Source of the DNA: Tetranychus cinnabarinus
Taxonomy: Eukaryota; Arthropoda; Arachnida; Trombidiformes; Tetranychidae
Assembly: GCA_022266195.1 (NCBI GenBank)
Contig: WHVY01000006.1
Location: 2,294,001-2,358,000 of the forward strand
Length of the DNA stretch: 64,000 nucleotides
Direction of reading: 5' to 3'
The translations under genes were made by a program, and so were the position numbers. Shown here piece by piece: positions 22,638-35,979 of this stretch. The first letter of the stretch is position 1. Each line of letters begins with the position of its first letter. The notes below the pieces were generated by a model. It saw only the letters and a list, made by a program, of their open reading frames with translations, was not told the DNA's origin and did no database searches.

Positions 22638-23990
22638 AATCAAATGTTTGACAAACTAATGTAATTTTTTCAATCAACTATTTGAAGCAAAATTTTGTTT
22701 CGACAGTTATTCAATGGTCATTCTTCATCTCGTCCGATGTTAACTTAAACAAGTAATCCAACAATTTATCATAGTCTGAAATTAGTTTATGACAAATTGG
22801 TAAATAATGTAAATGACACCTAAATTGCTCACTTTAGCCAGGTCCATCGGTAAACCATTAAATTACCGATACTTTAAATCTTGTATTTCCTCTAAAGTTT
22901 TCATCCTTACATTAATAGCAGCTATTTTCTAGTCTTTTTAAGATTCATCTTTTGCCATAAATCACTGTCCAGTTGGTAATTTTTACTCCATTGATAGTTT
23001 ATTCACCATTTGTAGCATAGTATCTTTAGGAGTAACCAAAGCAAATCCTGATCCAACAATTTGAGATTATACAATAATTCCATTGCTTCACGGCTTTCGA
23101 TTGTTACTAAAATGGTTGAAAAAATTGAAAGAGTTCATTTTTTATATCTATTAAAATACAAGTTTATCATCAACTGTTTGTTTATTTCTCTCTCATTTGT
23201 TACAGAATAAGGATATTGATATCCGAATGAAGAATTCACGAATCACATACAATTTAAGTCAAGCTAAATAGTTGAAATTTAATGTGGTTACAGCTGAGTA
23301 GTTCAAAGTCCACCACCAAGTCTGCAATAAATTGCTGCTAGAAACGGTAAGATCAACTGTAAAAAACGGTTCCAGTTTCAGTCACTAGTGCCATCTAACA
23401 GCCATACGTGAAAGTTTGGAAAGTAATTTACAGTTGTTTTTCATCATTTGATTGCATCTGTGTAAACATAAATCTACCTTGACGGGAAAATAAAGAAAAG
23501 TATTATTAAAAGGAAATCGATCGTCATATTTAACTCTAATTATATTTTGTTGTAAAATCTAATGTTTCAATAAACACATGAAAATAATTTCAACCCTCCA
23601 TCTCAAGTAATTTGGTAAGTTGACTCCAATCAAGAATTGAAATTTGCGATCTTGTTTGATTGACAAGATTAACCGGTCAGCTATATCTTTCTTAAAGGTA
23701 TCCTGATGGATTGATGATAAAAAAAGCTGTGACAAATTGTTGAACTACCTGGATCAATTTCATGATTACAAGTTACAATACTTGATTGGAGTTTCAATTT
23801 ATGTGTAACCCCTTTTACTTTTATCAGTTGTAGGAGGAGTTACATCTGTTTCTTGTGAAAATGTGTTTACCTTAATCAACTATACTTACAAAAATGATTG
23901 TGTTAAAATAGTGATTACCAGACCAATATACAAAGATGAACATAGATGCGGGATCAACTGTTGGATAGGTTGCTGATTTAATCAACTCTT
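22638..23990. other. Intergenic sequence downstream of the GPI-type gene
   Basis: Includes the 3' UTR of the preceding gene. A CTCF-like core lies at 23387-23400 (minus-strand reading TGTTAGATGGCACT). No coding feature seen. Confidence 0.4.
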
Positions 23991-24125
23991 AGTCTGTTAA
24001 GTAGCGGTGTGCAGGTCGGCTTGACTTATCACACGGTTTGCAATCATCAAACTCCAAAGCAACATTATTGTTGATCGAAGAGATGATCACCGATGGCGAC
24101 CTGCGGCACTACTACTTAGCCGACG
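23991..24125. repeat. Fold-back (inverted repeat) element, GC-richer than surroundings
   Basis: The arm at 23998-24018 (TAAGTAGCGGTGTGCAGGTCG) pairs with 24097-24118, whose reverse complement begins TAAGTAGTAG and ends GCAGGTCG. Weaker pairing continues outward to about 23991 and 24125. The loop is about 78 nt. The word GCAGGTYGGCTTGA recurs as a direct repeat at about 24012 and 24144. A small MITE remnant or a structured non-coding RNA are both possible. Confidence 0.55.
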
Positions 24126-24354
24126 AAGGTAATGTTGTCATCTGCAGGTTGGCTTGAGCGTTTATCCACACAACGATTTCCATTCACCATAAGGACATCA
24201 ATGGTTCGTCATCATCATCATCATGGTTCGGATGCTCTGAAAAGGAGAAGAGAAGACAAAAATGTATCAAACCAAATGGCAAACGATGAAAAGGAACGGC
24301 TTGAAATGATTGAATGCTTGTTTTGTGTAAGTAACCATAATGGAAAGGTGAGAA

Positions 24355-24379
24355 AGAGAGAGAGAGAGAGAGAGAGAGA
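24355..24379 (+). repeat. (AG)n microsatellite
   Basis: An uninterrupted AG dinucleotide run of about 12 units. Confidence 0.95.
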
Positions 24380-24669
24380 CACCAAAAAACATGGAGGGAA
24401 AAAGGAAGAGGAAAAATTTGATGATAATAGTGGTTGAAAAAAAGCAGGATGATGAATGAAGTTTGTAAAGGGAAAAAATTTTAGGTTGATGATTTGAATG
24501 AAAAAGTATCAAAGTAATCATCCTCTTGATTGTTATGGAAACTTGGAAACTCATGATAAGAAGAATCAGATAACCTGTATTAGAAGAAACTTGATGTTGG
24601 TTATGGTTGTCGGAATGAATTGACATCTCTTTTTGTAGTTACCAGATATTTACTCTTACGGCATATGGT

Positions 24670-24683
24670 TCTCTCTCTCTCTC
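24670..24683 (+). repeat. (CT)n microsatellite
   Basis: A TCTCTC run inside a wider pyrimidine-rich patch (24665-24770). Confidence 0.85.
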
Positions 24684-27021
24684 TCCCTCTTCCATCTCTT
24701 TCTATTTCTCTCTTTCACTCACTAATTCACTCACTCTGTCTCTCTTTCTTCCCTCTCAATATCTCTCATCCATTTTAATTACAATCAGGTTAACAGTGTA
24801 TTTAATGGCAAACACAGGTCTACAATTGCTCCGCCTTATCAACCCACCTCTGCTGCTTCTCATCATCATCTTTCAAGCCCCTGGTACAGAAGAGACTAGA
24901 CAACAACATCCTTCTTCTTCTTCCTCTGCTTCCTCTCTCAGTCATCTTTACCTTTATCCACCTTCAATAATACACACATGTAAAATTGTAATTTACTCTC
25001 AATTTACTTTATGCGTAAGAATTCTGTTTCCGTTTGGCAAACGAATCACCTTATAACCATTGACATTTGGGTCCATTTTGTTTGTTCAGTGCTTACTTGG
25101 TATGGATTCTGTGTATTTGCCTGTTCCCCCCAATTGCAGAGTTAACTATTAAATTTTTGCTGAAGCTGATCAAAGGAATCCTGTTGATGATAATAATATT
25201 GATGACGATGAGTCAAAGAAGAAAGAGAGAAAAGGAAAGAGGGCAAATTTTCAAGTACACTTACCATGGAACGCAAAGCTAAAAATCGGAAAGTCAGAGA
25301 CAAGCATATTGTACAAGACAAGAAACAAAAAGCAAAGGCATTTTTAAACGAACCTCAAGGCTGGACATTTGCCCACAAACATTTCATTTAATCAGTTATA
25401 TAAATCGGGATACATCTACAATCAACACTAATATCAACTACTGGCTGATAAAAGTTGGATAAATTGTATAAAAAAAAGTACCTAGTCCTGATTGAGGTCA
25501 TTACTCCAGTTAATGAGGCTAAATGGCTCATCAAAGCTCAACGATGATGATGATTAAAGTAAAAAAAACAGTTTTACCAACCAATTATATTCTTCCTTGT
25601 TAATAATGCTAATAAAGGAGAGGAAATTCAGCAAATTAACGGATCGGATTGCATTGAAATAAACATGAAAAACTTATATTGAAATCAACTGATAAAGCTA
25701 ACCATGTGTTATAAGGATTAATGATCACAAGTAAACATACAAAGTTCATTTTTGTCATATTATCAACGATTAGGAAACTTGAAATGGCAATCTTTAACGG
25801 TATAATCAAAATTCAACCTTCGGCTAAGCCCATATTAAAGACAACACATGAATCGATGAGCAACATGACTTTACCGGTTCGAACTGACTGATCCTAAATT
25901 TTGTCATCCATTTGCTGTTTGATTCTGGCCAATTTGGATATCGTCTTCATATTGACTCATAACAATCTAAAACTGGATAAATTGTATTAACCACATTTTG
26001 AGATGATAAAATGATTGCTGTAACAATTGGTGTATCGCATAGAGTTGATGGCATTCAATGAGTGTTTTTTGTCTGCTCTTTTGCTTGATCCTTTTTAATT
26101 ATTAACAAATAAAACGGATAAAACTAATTGTTTCCTTCACAATTGTTTTAATTGTGTGCGTGAGATGTAAAGATGGAGGACAATATAGATTGATCATTAT
26201 TGATGGAAACTTTGCATTCTCGTAAGTGGAATAGACAATCAAAGACTTCTTGACATGTCAATTGATTGATAAAATTGTTTGATTAATTAACAATAAACAG
26301 TAAATATTAGTGACACTGGAGTCACAATCTAGATTGTGTTGATTAAAAAGTGATCTAAATGGTTTTTGCTGATGATGAAAATGACGAAAAATGATGGTGA
26401 TGATGAGACAAAATGAAGAGAAAACCTAATTCCTGATAAAGACTAAAAATCAAGGCAAGATATTCAAAAATCTGGGAATATTACGATTTAACTTGATTCT
26501 ATTGGTTACAATAATCTTTATCAAATCAACTGATTAACAGTGATTAGAGGTCATTATCAATTGATTGAACTCTCACTGAAAACTATCGCTCTTATGGTCA
26601 CATTTTACCAGTTTTCAAGTAACAAGTCAATATTGAGACACATTTATTTTTACCTAATTTTTTCTTTCAATACCATTTTTGTGCGTCTTTTTTGTTTTAA
26701 AGGTGTTAAAAGTACACTAATATTTAGTTGATTATCAAAAATGTAACCAAATAACCAACGGAAGAAACCAGTTAACACCAATCAAGATGGAAAATTAATT
26801 GTAAATCCGACGCGAAAAAAGTTAAATGGTAAGTCACCAAAATGAAGTGAAATAAATCAACAAAACAAAATGTTTACCAACCTTTATGTTTGCTGTTGTT
26901 CAGTTAAAGTGTAGTTTCGGGTTGTATATGTTTTAACAGCAGTTGATTAGCATTTATAATTTACAGTAATTAGATGGACTCCAAATTGCTGGTTAAATAA
27001 TGAATAATTTGGTGAACAAGC

Positions 27022-27119
27022 GCTTGGCTCCTTTTTGTGGTCGTCCAAACGGGCGCTAATAATGCCGTCTGATTAGCGTTCGCACGCCCATTGTGAGCGG
27101 TCACAACAAGGAGTCAGGC
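27022..27119. ncRNA. GC-rich stem-loop: candidate structured RNA or small fold-back element
   Basis: A GC-rich island in AT-rich DNA folds on itself. The inner stem pairs GGGCGCTAAT (27051-27060) with ATTAGCG plus CGCCC (27072-27089, with a small bulge) around an 11-nt loop. The outer stem pairs CTCCTTTTTGTGGTCGTCC (27028-27046) with GAGCGGTCACAACAAGGAG (27095-27113). Several differences between the arms are transitions that would keep G-U wobble pairs, which favours an RNA hairpin. A pre-miRNA-like or other structured RNA and a degenerate MITE are both possible. Confidence 0.4.
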
Positions 27120-27129
27120 CAGTTGAGCG

Positions 27130-30100
27130 GATGATTTAGATTAACTGGATTCACAACAATTGGGCGACAATTGGAAAACAATTGAAATACAAAAGAAACC
27201 AGAAAATTTTTGGAGAAAACCAGAAAAAAAACTGTAAAAATGGAAGCATAAAAACTCGTCTTAACATTGCAATGAATGTTATAATAAAAAATATGGTGAT
27301 GATAAAGACGATCATAATTATGACTCTGATGTCTGTGATGATGATGATGGTAAGGAAGATAGAAAGAGAGAGAAGATTAACCCGTATGAATGATGATCAT
27401 TTAGGTGATTATCAAATGTTGATATTTCAATGAATAATCATCATCATCTTCATCACTTTAATCACCATCTTGTCGCTCATTTCAGGCCATTTACAATCAA
27501 CAGGGAGCTCAAACTGTCCTCCTCTTTATCATCATCAACAATATCGTCTCCATCATCATCATAATTTTGATGGTCTTTTGTCTTCTCTGTATCATTTTTT
27601 TCCGATTGTTAACCATCTGAACTGTCAACTGTTTTCTGTGTGTCGGCAACTGTTTTTATTTTATCATTTCTTTTGCTGGTTTCCCTTCATTTGAATGTCT
27701 TTTTAGTCAGTTTTTACTGTTGATCATAATTATGAAACTGTAATTTATTAATGCCATTTGCTATTAAATTGTTGTACAGTTAGATGTAGACAATCAGATA
27801 ATTTAACTTGAACACACACACACATCAATGTTAATTTGTGTTAAACAATTGAATTTTCGTAACCAATCCAGGTTTCTCATAAGACAGTAATGATTGATTG
27901 ATGTCAAACAGTAAACACTTTTTCTGTTCCTTTTCATTCCTTAGCCATAAATAATTTTTACTAATTGTTACAATCAGTTATCATGCACCAATATCATCAA
28001 TATAATTTTCCTAACTTACTTTACCAAATTGACTTCAATGGCAACAATCTAAATACATCCGAATACAAAACAGTTCAAGATTGTTGGTAATTCTGGTAAA
28101 AGTAAAATTCTGATCCAAGAAATGTTTCCATAACATCAGGCTCATTCATGTTCAAGTTAAAAATCTACAAGAAAATTGTTTCTCAATTGAAATTTACAAT
28201 TCACAAGCAACATTAAGAACGGGATTGATGTTTGATATTTCAATTCAAATTTTTTTCACCTTTCAATAGATTCTTACCTTTAGAAGCAATTAAAGTGTTT
28301 CTGAATTTCAGGGATTGAACTATTAATAAGGCTCTTTGCCAATATGTAACAATTAGCTTGACTGTCTCTTGATTTTTTGGTGAAACAATTTGACAAATTC
28401 AATGAACGTTTTATCTTTAACAATCAAATTGCGAAAATGATATCAATTTTATTGTATTCAGTTATTGGATGTAAGGTTATTCAAGATTATTCAAAATGAT
28501 TCTATACAAATTTTGAATTGACAATCAAATGGTTAAAATTTGAATTAGTTGAAGCTGGTAAACATTTTAAAGTAATGAAGTAATGAAATGAAAAAGTGAA
28601 ATCTTCAATTGTCAACTTGAATCATGAAGCATTTCACCATTTCAAGATTAATATACTTGATATATCATGATTATCACAGGGTTATTATATAACAACAATC
28701 AGTAGGAAATGTTAACAAGCAATCAGTAAATACAATCATTTGATTAGTAAACATTAAAAATGTTTATCCATAAATTGAGTAACAAACAGATTCCACTTGA
28801 AATTGACTTATAACATCGATTTTCAGTTAACCAGTTAACTCGTTTAACATTCAATTTGAAATAACAAAAGTCAATGAAGTATAAATTAAAACAAAACATT
28901 GAAAATAACAGAGCGATCCATTGATGCTTACCTCGCATAGTTAACTTGACTTGCCACGATAAAATTCAAAATCCAACTTTTCAAACTGAACAAATTTCTT
29001 CGTCAAATTTTTGATTCTTAACTTAATCAAAACTGAATAGAAAGTAATCGAACCTTTTCCTCTGACCTTTTCCTTTAACAAGACCTGGAGAGTAACTTAA
29101 AAGTGTTTTCAGTCTCAGGTCAAGTTCACCATGCGAGGATAACCATCAAAAGATCGGGTCAATAAATAGCAAAACATTGAAACTCGCACAATAACAATAA
29201 TATTAACCAGATTCAACCCGATTCCAACCAGCTAATGAGAATTGATAGATTTCACGATTTAATTAACATTTAAAAGAAACACCTTTCCATTCAAATCAAT
29301 TAATTGTCCAGAAAAGTGATTAGTTTAATGGTCAAACCCAAAGTTAAACCCAAAGTGAAGCCTTGAAAATAAAAGGCCTAAACTGTGATATTTTTGTATG
29401 AAAATACCTAAACTTAACCAGAAAACATTGCAATGAAAAGATGAACCCAAATATCCAGAGAAGTTTGATGATAAAAATGAAGTTATTACATTAATTTGTT
29501 GGCAACAATTAGCAGCTAATCAATTTGGAGTGGTTATTGAATGTTTTAGGTGTAATCAAATCTTGTTTGCTTTAAACTTCAAGGTCTGGGAAAGTCACCT
29601 TATTGTTTAGATTTTAACCAGAAAAGTTGATACTCATGGTAATCATTTGTATCATCATGGTTTAGCGTCATCAACACTTTAATCAGCCTGTTAATCAGAT
29701 TATTGTTAATAAACAATAAACGATGTTGATGACAAACAATTATTGTGAACAATAAATAGCAATCTCCTAACAAACATGTAAGATTAACACAAAGATGCAC
29801 TAAAACCTAACTTGTCATCAACATTATTTTTCAGGTGAATCAAACAAAGATTTGAATAAAAAAGCAATTCCATTTACTGTTAAATCATCATTAAACCTAT
29901 CATCTGATTATCTAATTAAATTAGTTTTACTGCTTCCTGTCAATTGACCTTTGTCTTATTATTAAATTGTTACCAACAATTAGCAAGTAGATTGCTATCA
30001 ACATTATTTAACACAGTTACTTAACTGCTACGAGAATGTAAGTTATTGAAAATGTGATTAAGAAGCTTGTTATTCAATTTCATTTCAATCGAGTCAAGAT

Positions 30101-31832
30101 TTGGGTTTGGGTTTCATTTTCTGGTTTGCCTTTTTGTTTTATTGCCATTGGTATACATTTTGGGTTCATTTTATTGCAACTTTTTTTGGGTTTCATTTAT
30201 TTTCATTTTCATTTTGTCTGGTTTGGCGATTCAGGTCAATCTATGTATTGAAATGAATTGAACAATGAACTTGTAACAATAACTCTTTTAGATTTATCAT
30301 GTTATCGCTATTTTTAATCGCTAGTTGTTAGCAATTGAACACAATTCAACAATGCTGTTGAAATTGAATCATGATCAAATCATCTTGCAATCAACTTCAT
30401 CTTTATGTCAAGGTTTGTCTTGAGTCTTCCCTTTTTCAATATAATACCCAATGTTAGCACACATTAACTCACTCCTGACTTTCAATCCTTAAAGTTAACC
30501 AAAGTGTTGTTAATTTTTTTTTAATCAACAACTTTTACCTGATCATCCCAGCAATTATTTGATTTAGTTAAGATAATTAAACCTAACAACTCTCGGAATA
30601 AACCTTTTCCCTAATTAATGACAAGCAAGCAAAAGTGACACATTCAATAAAACAAAAGTGAACCTTTGTTATAACCTCGTAACTCTGTAGAGCAAACAAA
30701 CAAAAAAGGTAAGTTTAGCTTGTAAATTACATGATTGGTGTTGATTAAGAAACAATCATGTTATCATGATGGTGCAAAAGATGCAAAAATGTCGAAAAAA
30801 TGAGCCAAAAAATTCCATAAATGATGTTTTTAAGATTTATTTATTCAGATGACTTCCCATCTCTCTCTCTCTCTCTTCACTCTCTGCCTTTCAATATCAT
30901 CATCAGTCTAATCTCTCTCTCAACCGTTTTTTCCTATCCTTTATTTTGTGCCTATTATAAAAACCATTGCTACAGTGATTCAAGTTAATCAGTAAACAAT
31001 TTACTCGTTTATCGGATAAACCTTTTTTTTCATCATGTATTTGTTTTACATTCCTGTTGGTTGTTAAAATGATCATTTATTCATCTATTATTTAATTTCA
31101 TAGTTTAACGCCATATTTACTTTTCTTTTTCTGTTCTCTGGTTAAAACCATTTTTCTAATCCTTTTTTTATTCTTTCTCTTTGTTTCAACTCAACTGTCA
31201 TTAGGTCTTCAACCTGAACTAACCTTTTAGTCAACTGTCGACCTCATTACTCATTTTCAAGATCAACATCTTTAAGGTCAACAATATTAGTCAACCTGAT
31301 TTAGTAGGAGAAACAAAGGAGCCAATAGAAGCAAAAGAAAGATTTGAACCAGAGATAACCAGAGACACTTTTGGTAAACAATCTGGTCACAAAGGTTTGC
31401 GCTTCTTCCAGTCGACGTTCAATTTGAATGAATTTTCAACAGATTATTCAAACAAGATACCTGTCATCTCTATTATCACCGTTAATTATATCAACCTCAT
31501 CGCCATCACCAATCTGTTCATCAATTGTGAATTGTAATTATTTGAGAAATCGGAAAAGAAGAGTTTTACCGGTAATTTTCAACCCAAACTCCAACATTTG
31601 ACAACAACTTATGCTTTTTGAAAGGAACAATTGCCTTCTTTTTGTTTTCTACTGTTTATCATTATAATCAGTTGATGTTTAACTTTACTGTTTAACCAAC
31701 TTGATTGAGTTTATTTAAATTGTTCAAGTGCTCCGAAAAAAACTGACTAATTTTTACCAACAATCACAATTCATAGTAAAAAAAGGTCCAAGTATTTCAA
31801 TCAATTCCTTCTTCTGCTGTGTTATCCATTGA
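27130..31832. other. Intergenic sequence upstream of the transporter array
   Basis: No convincing gene in about 4.7 kb. It holds GAT/CAT triplet clusters (27330-27560), a short (AC)n run near 27813, a (CT)n run at 30860-30874, and one copy of a dispersed 430-bp element (28461-28890). From about 31580 it resembles the 5' flank of gene B, so that part is probably promoter and 5' UTR of gene A. Confidence 0.45.
28461..28890 (+). repeat. Copy 1 of a ~430-bp element found upstream of transporter genes
   Basis: Closely matches 35388-35815 and 41601-42028. This copy lies about 2.9 kb upstream of gene A; the others lie about 0.7 kb upstream of the B genes. It carries an imperfect version of the 22-bp palindrome seen in the other copies. 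It has no open frame and no terminal repeats, so it looks like duplicated flanking DNA or a conserved regulatory segment rather than a transposon. Confidence 0.75.
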
Positions 31833-34800
31833 ATGGAAATGTCGTCCAAAAAAATGTCATCCTGGAGACGTTTTGTTGATTTTGTAGGCCTAATGAAACT
31901 TGACCTTTGCCTATTACTGTTTGGTATTGCCAATAATTTACAAAATGTTACTGTTGTACAACTTGCTGAGGATAAAAAGTGCATTAATGATTTAAATTTA
32001 ACAATTAGTTACTGTTTGACTATTACGGAGAAACACAATACAGCAGAAAATGCCCAAATAATTCTTCGTCATGCTGATGATATCAAAAATTGGCAATTTT
32101 TCATCATGAACATACCAGGAACCATTGTATCCGGTTTTTTAGGATACTGGCTGGATAAATATCCTCATTATCTTAAATTTATGGTCTTGCTAACCTTATT
32201 CGCTGAGACACTTCAATCGATCATTTTGCTTGTAAATGCATATGTATTTTCACTTAGTAAGTCATCTTTGTCTTCTGTCTTTCCCTTTTTTATTAACCAA
32301 CAATTAATTGCAACTCAATCAATTTACTAAACCATTATATCAACATTGCCAATCCAATCAATGTACTCTTTATTTACCTTTATATTCACCACGAAAAAAT
32401 CAAGGTTAACATTTCCCATTACTTTTCCTTACTATTCCAACAATAATTTCAATGTTTGCCTATCAGCTTCTTTTTTGTTTGATTTGCTTTCAATTTAAAG
32501 TGTAGCTCGTAATTTCAAAAAAATTACAATTCAAATTTAATTGCTGCAGTGTTGTATTGTTATCATTTACATTCTATCTATTTTAAAAGCAATTAACCTT
32601 AACCTTACTTTTTTTCTGGTGAAATACTCTATTCCAACAGATTTTGCTACTTGTAATGAACATTTGCTTCATTTGTTGACAATTTTTCTTTATTTCTCCT
32701 CGTTTACTCTTAATTAGGTGGCATTGGTTACTGATTATTAAATAAACAATTTGATATTTGCAGATGAATGGGCGATTTTTCAGGGCTAATAAGTCAATGC
32801 GCTTGTATTCATATTTTTGTAATCTAATTATGCATAAAAAATTCAGAATTTTAAAAATTGTGTTTTTAAAATCTTCAAGCTGGTACTGCATTAGCACTTA
32901 TAACATTCAAAGCAATTGCTGCTCATTAGCCCTTAGAACCCTTAAAGTCACTGAATTAGGCAAGCAAGCAAGGCCATTAAGTCCATTTTGTTGATTAGCC
33001 CTTGAAAAAGCTTTAGAATCTGGATTTGAATTACCGCCATTTCCAGAATTTTTTCATGATTTATTTGATTGTTGGTATTCCTCATGAAATGTATCTTATA
33101 AAAGATGAGCAACTTGTTGCTGACTGCAGTTATAATAGTTAATAATGATTAGATGTTTCATATTGAGATAGTTGCGTTCGATGGTAATTTCCTTTAATGA
33201 TGAATCTGATCTTTGTGAGCCTCTTCACTTCTAAGATCAAGTATAAAGAAGAAACCATTCCAATTGTAATAAATAATCTAAATTCAGAAAAATAGATGTC
33301 AGATAGTTTCGTACTAACTTTATGCATGTAAACTGTATGACAACTAACGATGTTAATCGTTTACAATCCATGTCATCTTTCAAATCACTGATCATTTTTA
33401 TTAACAAATTAGTAAACTTAGCCTCATCTAATTTTGAATTTATAATAGTTGATTTGGAAAAACTAATTTTTCTAACAATTTTTAACTGATTGATATCAAA
33501 TAATAATGCGAATCGTGCAAATGAAAACTTAACATTTTGAACCTTTCTTATGTTTATTGAATTTTCATTGAAAATAACAATTAATAAGGTATATTTAGCA
33601 TTGTGCATTCGACAAAAAATTTAATAACATTGATTGAGAAGCGTTAAATTATGTTGATTTGTTGATGTAATAAGATTCTAATTATTTCTTAATTCCATAT
33701 TCTATCAACAGGTTCATATGCAATTTTATTCGCTTATGTACCATTTGCATTAGGAGGAGGAATGTTCCTGATCTATGGTGCTTGTTATACATACGTTGCC
33801 TGGTCAACTCCACCTGAGCTGTTAATCGTTAGGTTTGCTATTATGGAGTTTGTCAGTATGAGCGGTAAGTTAATTTTAAATATTTTACTTTGAATTATAT
33901 ACTAATTTGCTTCTTCTATTGTCTTTGAATAGCCGGTTTTATTGGTACATATATCAGTGGACAGATTCTGATAATGAAGCCATGGGTTGATGGTCAAGCA
34001 CGTAATTATATTGGAGTTCTTAGTCTATCAACAATCCTTTTGTTCACAACACTATTGCTTGCCAGTGTTTTCAAACTGAAAAACATGCCTGTAGCAACAC
34101 CTGAAAATGCTAGACGTAAATTGGGACATGTGATTGTTGACGTGTTCAAAGTATCTCGACTGAAAGATTTGTTTGCCGCCTTTTTCAAGAGAAGACCCAA
34201 TGCTGGACGAGTTCGTTTATTATTACTTGTACTATCAGGAACCCTATGTTTAGGTGCATTTCATGGTGAAGAAACGATTGGCTATCAATACGCTCAGCGA
34301 GTATATGGTTGGTCAGCTGAAAAATATTCAACGCTCTATTCACTGTTATCGATTATTCCTGCTCTAGCAACATCTCTCGGACCTCATGTATTGAAAACCT
34401 GTCTAGGTTTGTCTGATTCCATAATAGGAATTCTCGGGACTGTCTCTGTTTTCGCCATGAATCTCATCCATGGAGTCGTCTTGACTCCATATGGTTTCAT
34501 CTTTACATATATTGCTGGTGCACTTCACAGGATTTCATTTGTCGCCTTCCGTTCATTGATATCAACCATGGTTGATTCCAATGAAGCTGCTAAAATATTC
34601 ACATTGATCACTGTCTTTGACTCGTATGGTGCTTTGGGTTCAGCCTTTATGTACACACGAACTTTCAACGCCACCATTCAAAATAACCCAGGATTGACAT
34701 TCATTATTGCGGCAATCATATTAACCATTCCAGTTGCCACTTGTGTCTGGCTTGAAGTTACTCGATCCAAATGGGAACCAAAAGTATCAACTGAGAAAGA

Positions 34801-34933
34801 CAATATTTATGGACAAAAATCACTTCCAGATAATACAACTAATGGCATTGTTCACCCCCCAACTACACCATCTCTGATGAAGATCAAAAATTTAACCATT
34901 ATGAATGTTTCTAATGTGTCGGACAAGTTTTAA
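31833..34933 (+). CDS. MFS transporter A, SLC46-like, complete
   Basis: Exons 31833-32256, 33712-33864 and 33933-34933 join in phase 1 at both junctions: 1578 nt, 525 residues. About 12 hydrophobic segments fit a Major Facilitator protein. The loop after the early helices reads GYWLDKYPHYLK, a variant of the MFS motif GxxxDRxGRR, and the later YGWSAEKYSTLYSLLSIIPA segment resembles the SLC46 family (folate/haem and other proton-coupled carriers). The N-terminal ectoloop has Cys and N-glycosylation-type sites. It should sit in the plasma or lysosomal membrane; substrate unknown. Intron 1 is long (1455 bp), and its end supplies one border of the tandem duplication. Met3 (31839) is an alternative start. 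Family MFS is firm; SLC46 is likely. Confidence 0.85.
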
Positions 34934-35387
34934 TCAATTGGCTTTCATCATTTTTTTGTTAAGAATATTTACGCGAACATATTTTTTATTACGATATTGT
35001 GACCAAAATCTTAGTCTAAAGTTTACTTTTTTTTGTGTAATTACATCTTTTCATCAAATTTACATTTTAGATATTATCATTACATTTGTTGTCAAATAAA
35101 ATATTATCCATGATCAACTAAACCCCAAAGTCACTTTACTCCGGACTTTTCTTTTGCCTATCGCATCTAAGCTTCCATTAAGTTTGCACCTTATGGCGAT
35201 TAAATGCTAATAACTTCAATATGCAATCGAATTACTTTTTTGTATCATCTCGGTTTGTCATTCCACAACATCAGAAAACACGAAAATTATTGTAAAAACT
35301 ACAAGAAAATCGTTTCTGTGAAGAGTCCTGTAAGGTTGTAAAAATTGAAAAGAACTATTATAAATTGAAATGTAAAAATAGTGGTTC

Positions 35388-35815
35388 TATCGGATGCAAG
35401 GTTATTCAAGATTATTCAGAATGATTTTATACAAATTTTGAATGAATACTCGATTGGTTAAAATTTGAATTAGCTGAAGCAGGTGAACATTTTAAAGTAA
35501 TGAAGCAATGAAATGAAAAAGTGTAATCTTCAATTGTCAACTTGAATCTTGAAGCATTTCACCATTTCAAGATTAATATACTTGATACATCATGATTATC
35601 ACAGGGTTATTATATAACAACAATCAGTAGGAAATGTTAACAAGCAATCAGTAAATACAATCATTTGATTAGTAAACATTAAAAATGTTTATCCATAAAT
35701 TGAGTAACAAACAGATTCCACTTGAAATTGACTTATAACATGGATTTTCAGTTAACCAGTTAACTGGTTAACATTCAATTTCAAGCAACAAAAGTCAATG
35801 AAATATAAATTAAAA
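35388..35815 (+). repeat. Copy 2 of the ~430-bp upstream element, with 22-bp palindrome
   Basis: Matches 28461-28890 with scattered substitutions and is near-identical to 41601-42028. A perfect 22-bp palindrome at 35751-35772 is built of GTTAACCAGTT and its reverse complement. The half-sites AACCAGTT/AACTGGTT resemble Grainyhead or MYB binding sites. Confidence 0.75.
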
Positions 35816-35944
35816 AACTGGTCAAAAGATATTCGTGCTTACGTATCGTTCAGTTAATCGATTTTTCTTGAGCTTGACCGCTTATTTTTGCATAAATTAT
35901 AATATAAAAATGTGACAAATACCATCCAATCGGAAAAGGTCGGT

Positions 35945-35979
35945 ACTCTCAGAATGTGGCTCTGAATGATCCTGAGAGT
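35945..35979. other. Short perfect stem-loop in a GC-richer island
   Basis: ACTCTCAG (35945-35952) and CTGAGAGT (35972-35979) form an 8-bp stem around a 19-nt loop. The island continues to about 36065 and is repeated 6213 bp later. It is followed by GTTCGAATT, which recalls a tRNA T-loop, but no tRNA could be folded. Confidence 0.4.

Larger units (their letters stand above)
24126..27021. other. Intergenic sequence with microsatellites, no gene supported
   Basis: Contains a pure (AG)n run at 24355-24379 and a (CT)n run at 24670-24683, so the nearby Arg/Glu- and Ser/Leu-rich frames are compositional. The remainder is AT-rich with no exon that I can define. Confidence 0.45.

Noticed and set aside
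24132..24626. Frames with His-run, Arg/Glu-run and Ser/Leu-run
   Set aside because: They cross the AG microsatellite and CAT repeats; no conserved features.
30054..30261. Very hydrophobic frame rich in Phe
   Set aside because: T-rich composition gives Phe/Ile/Leu runs in two frames at once; no splice partners or family match.
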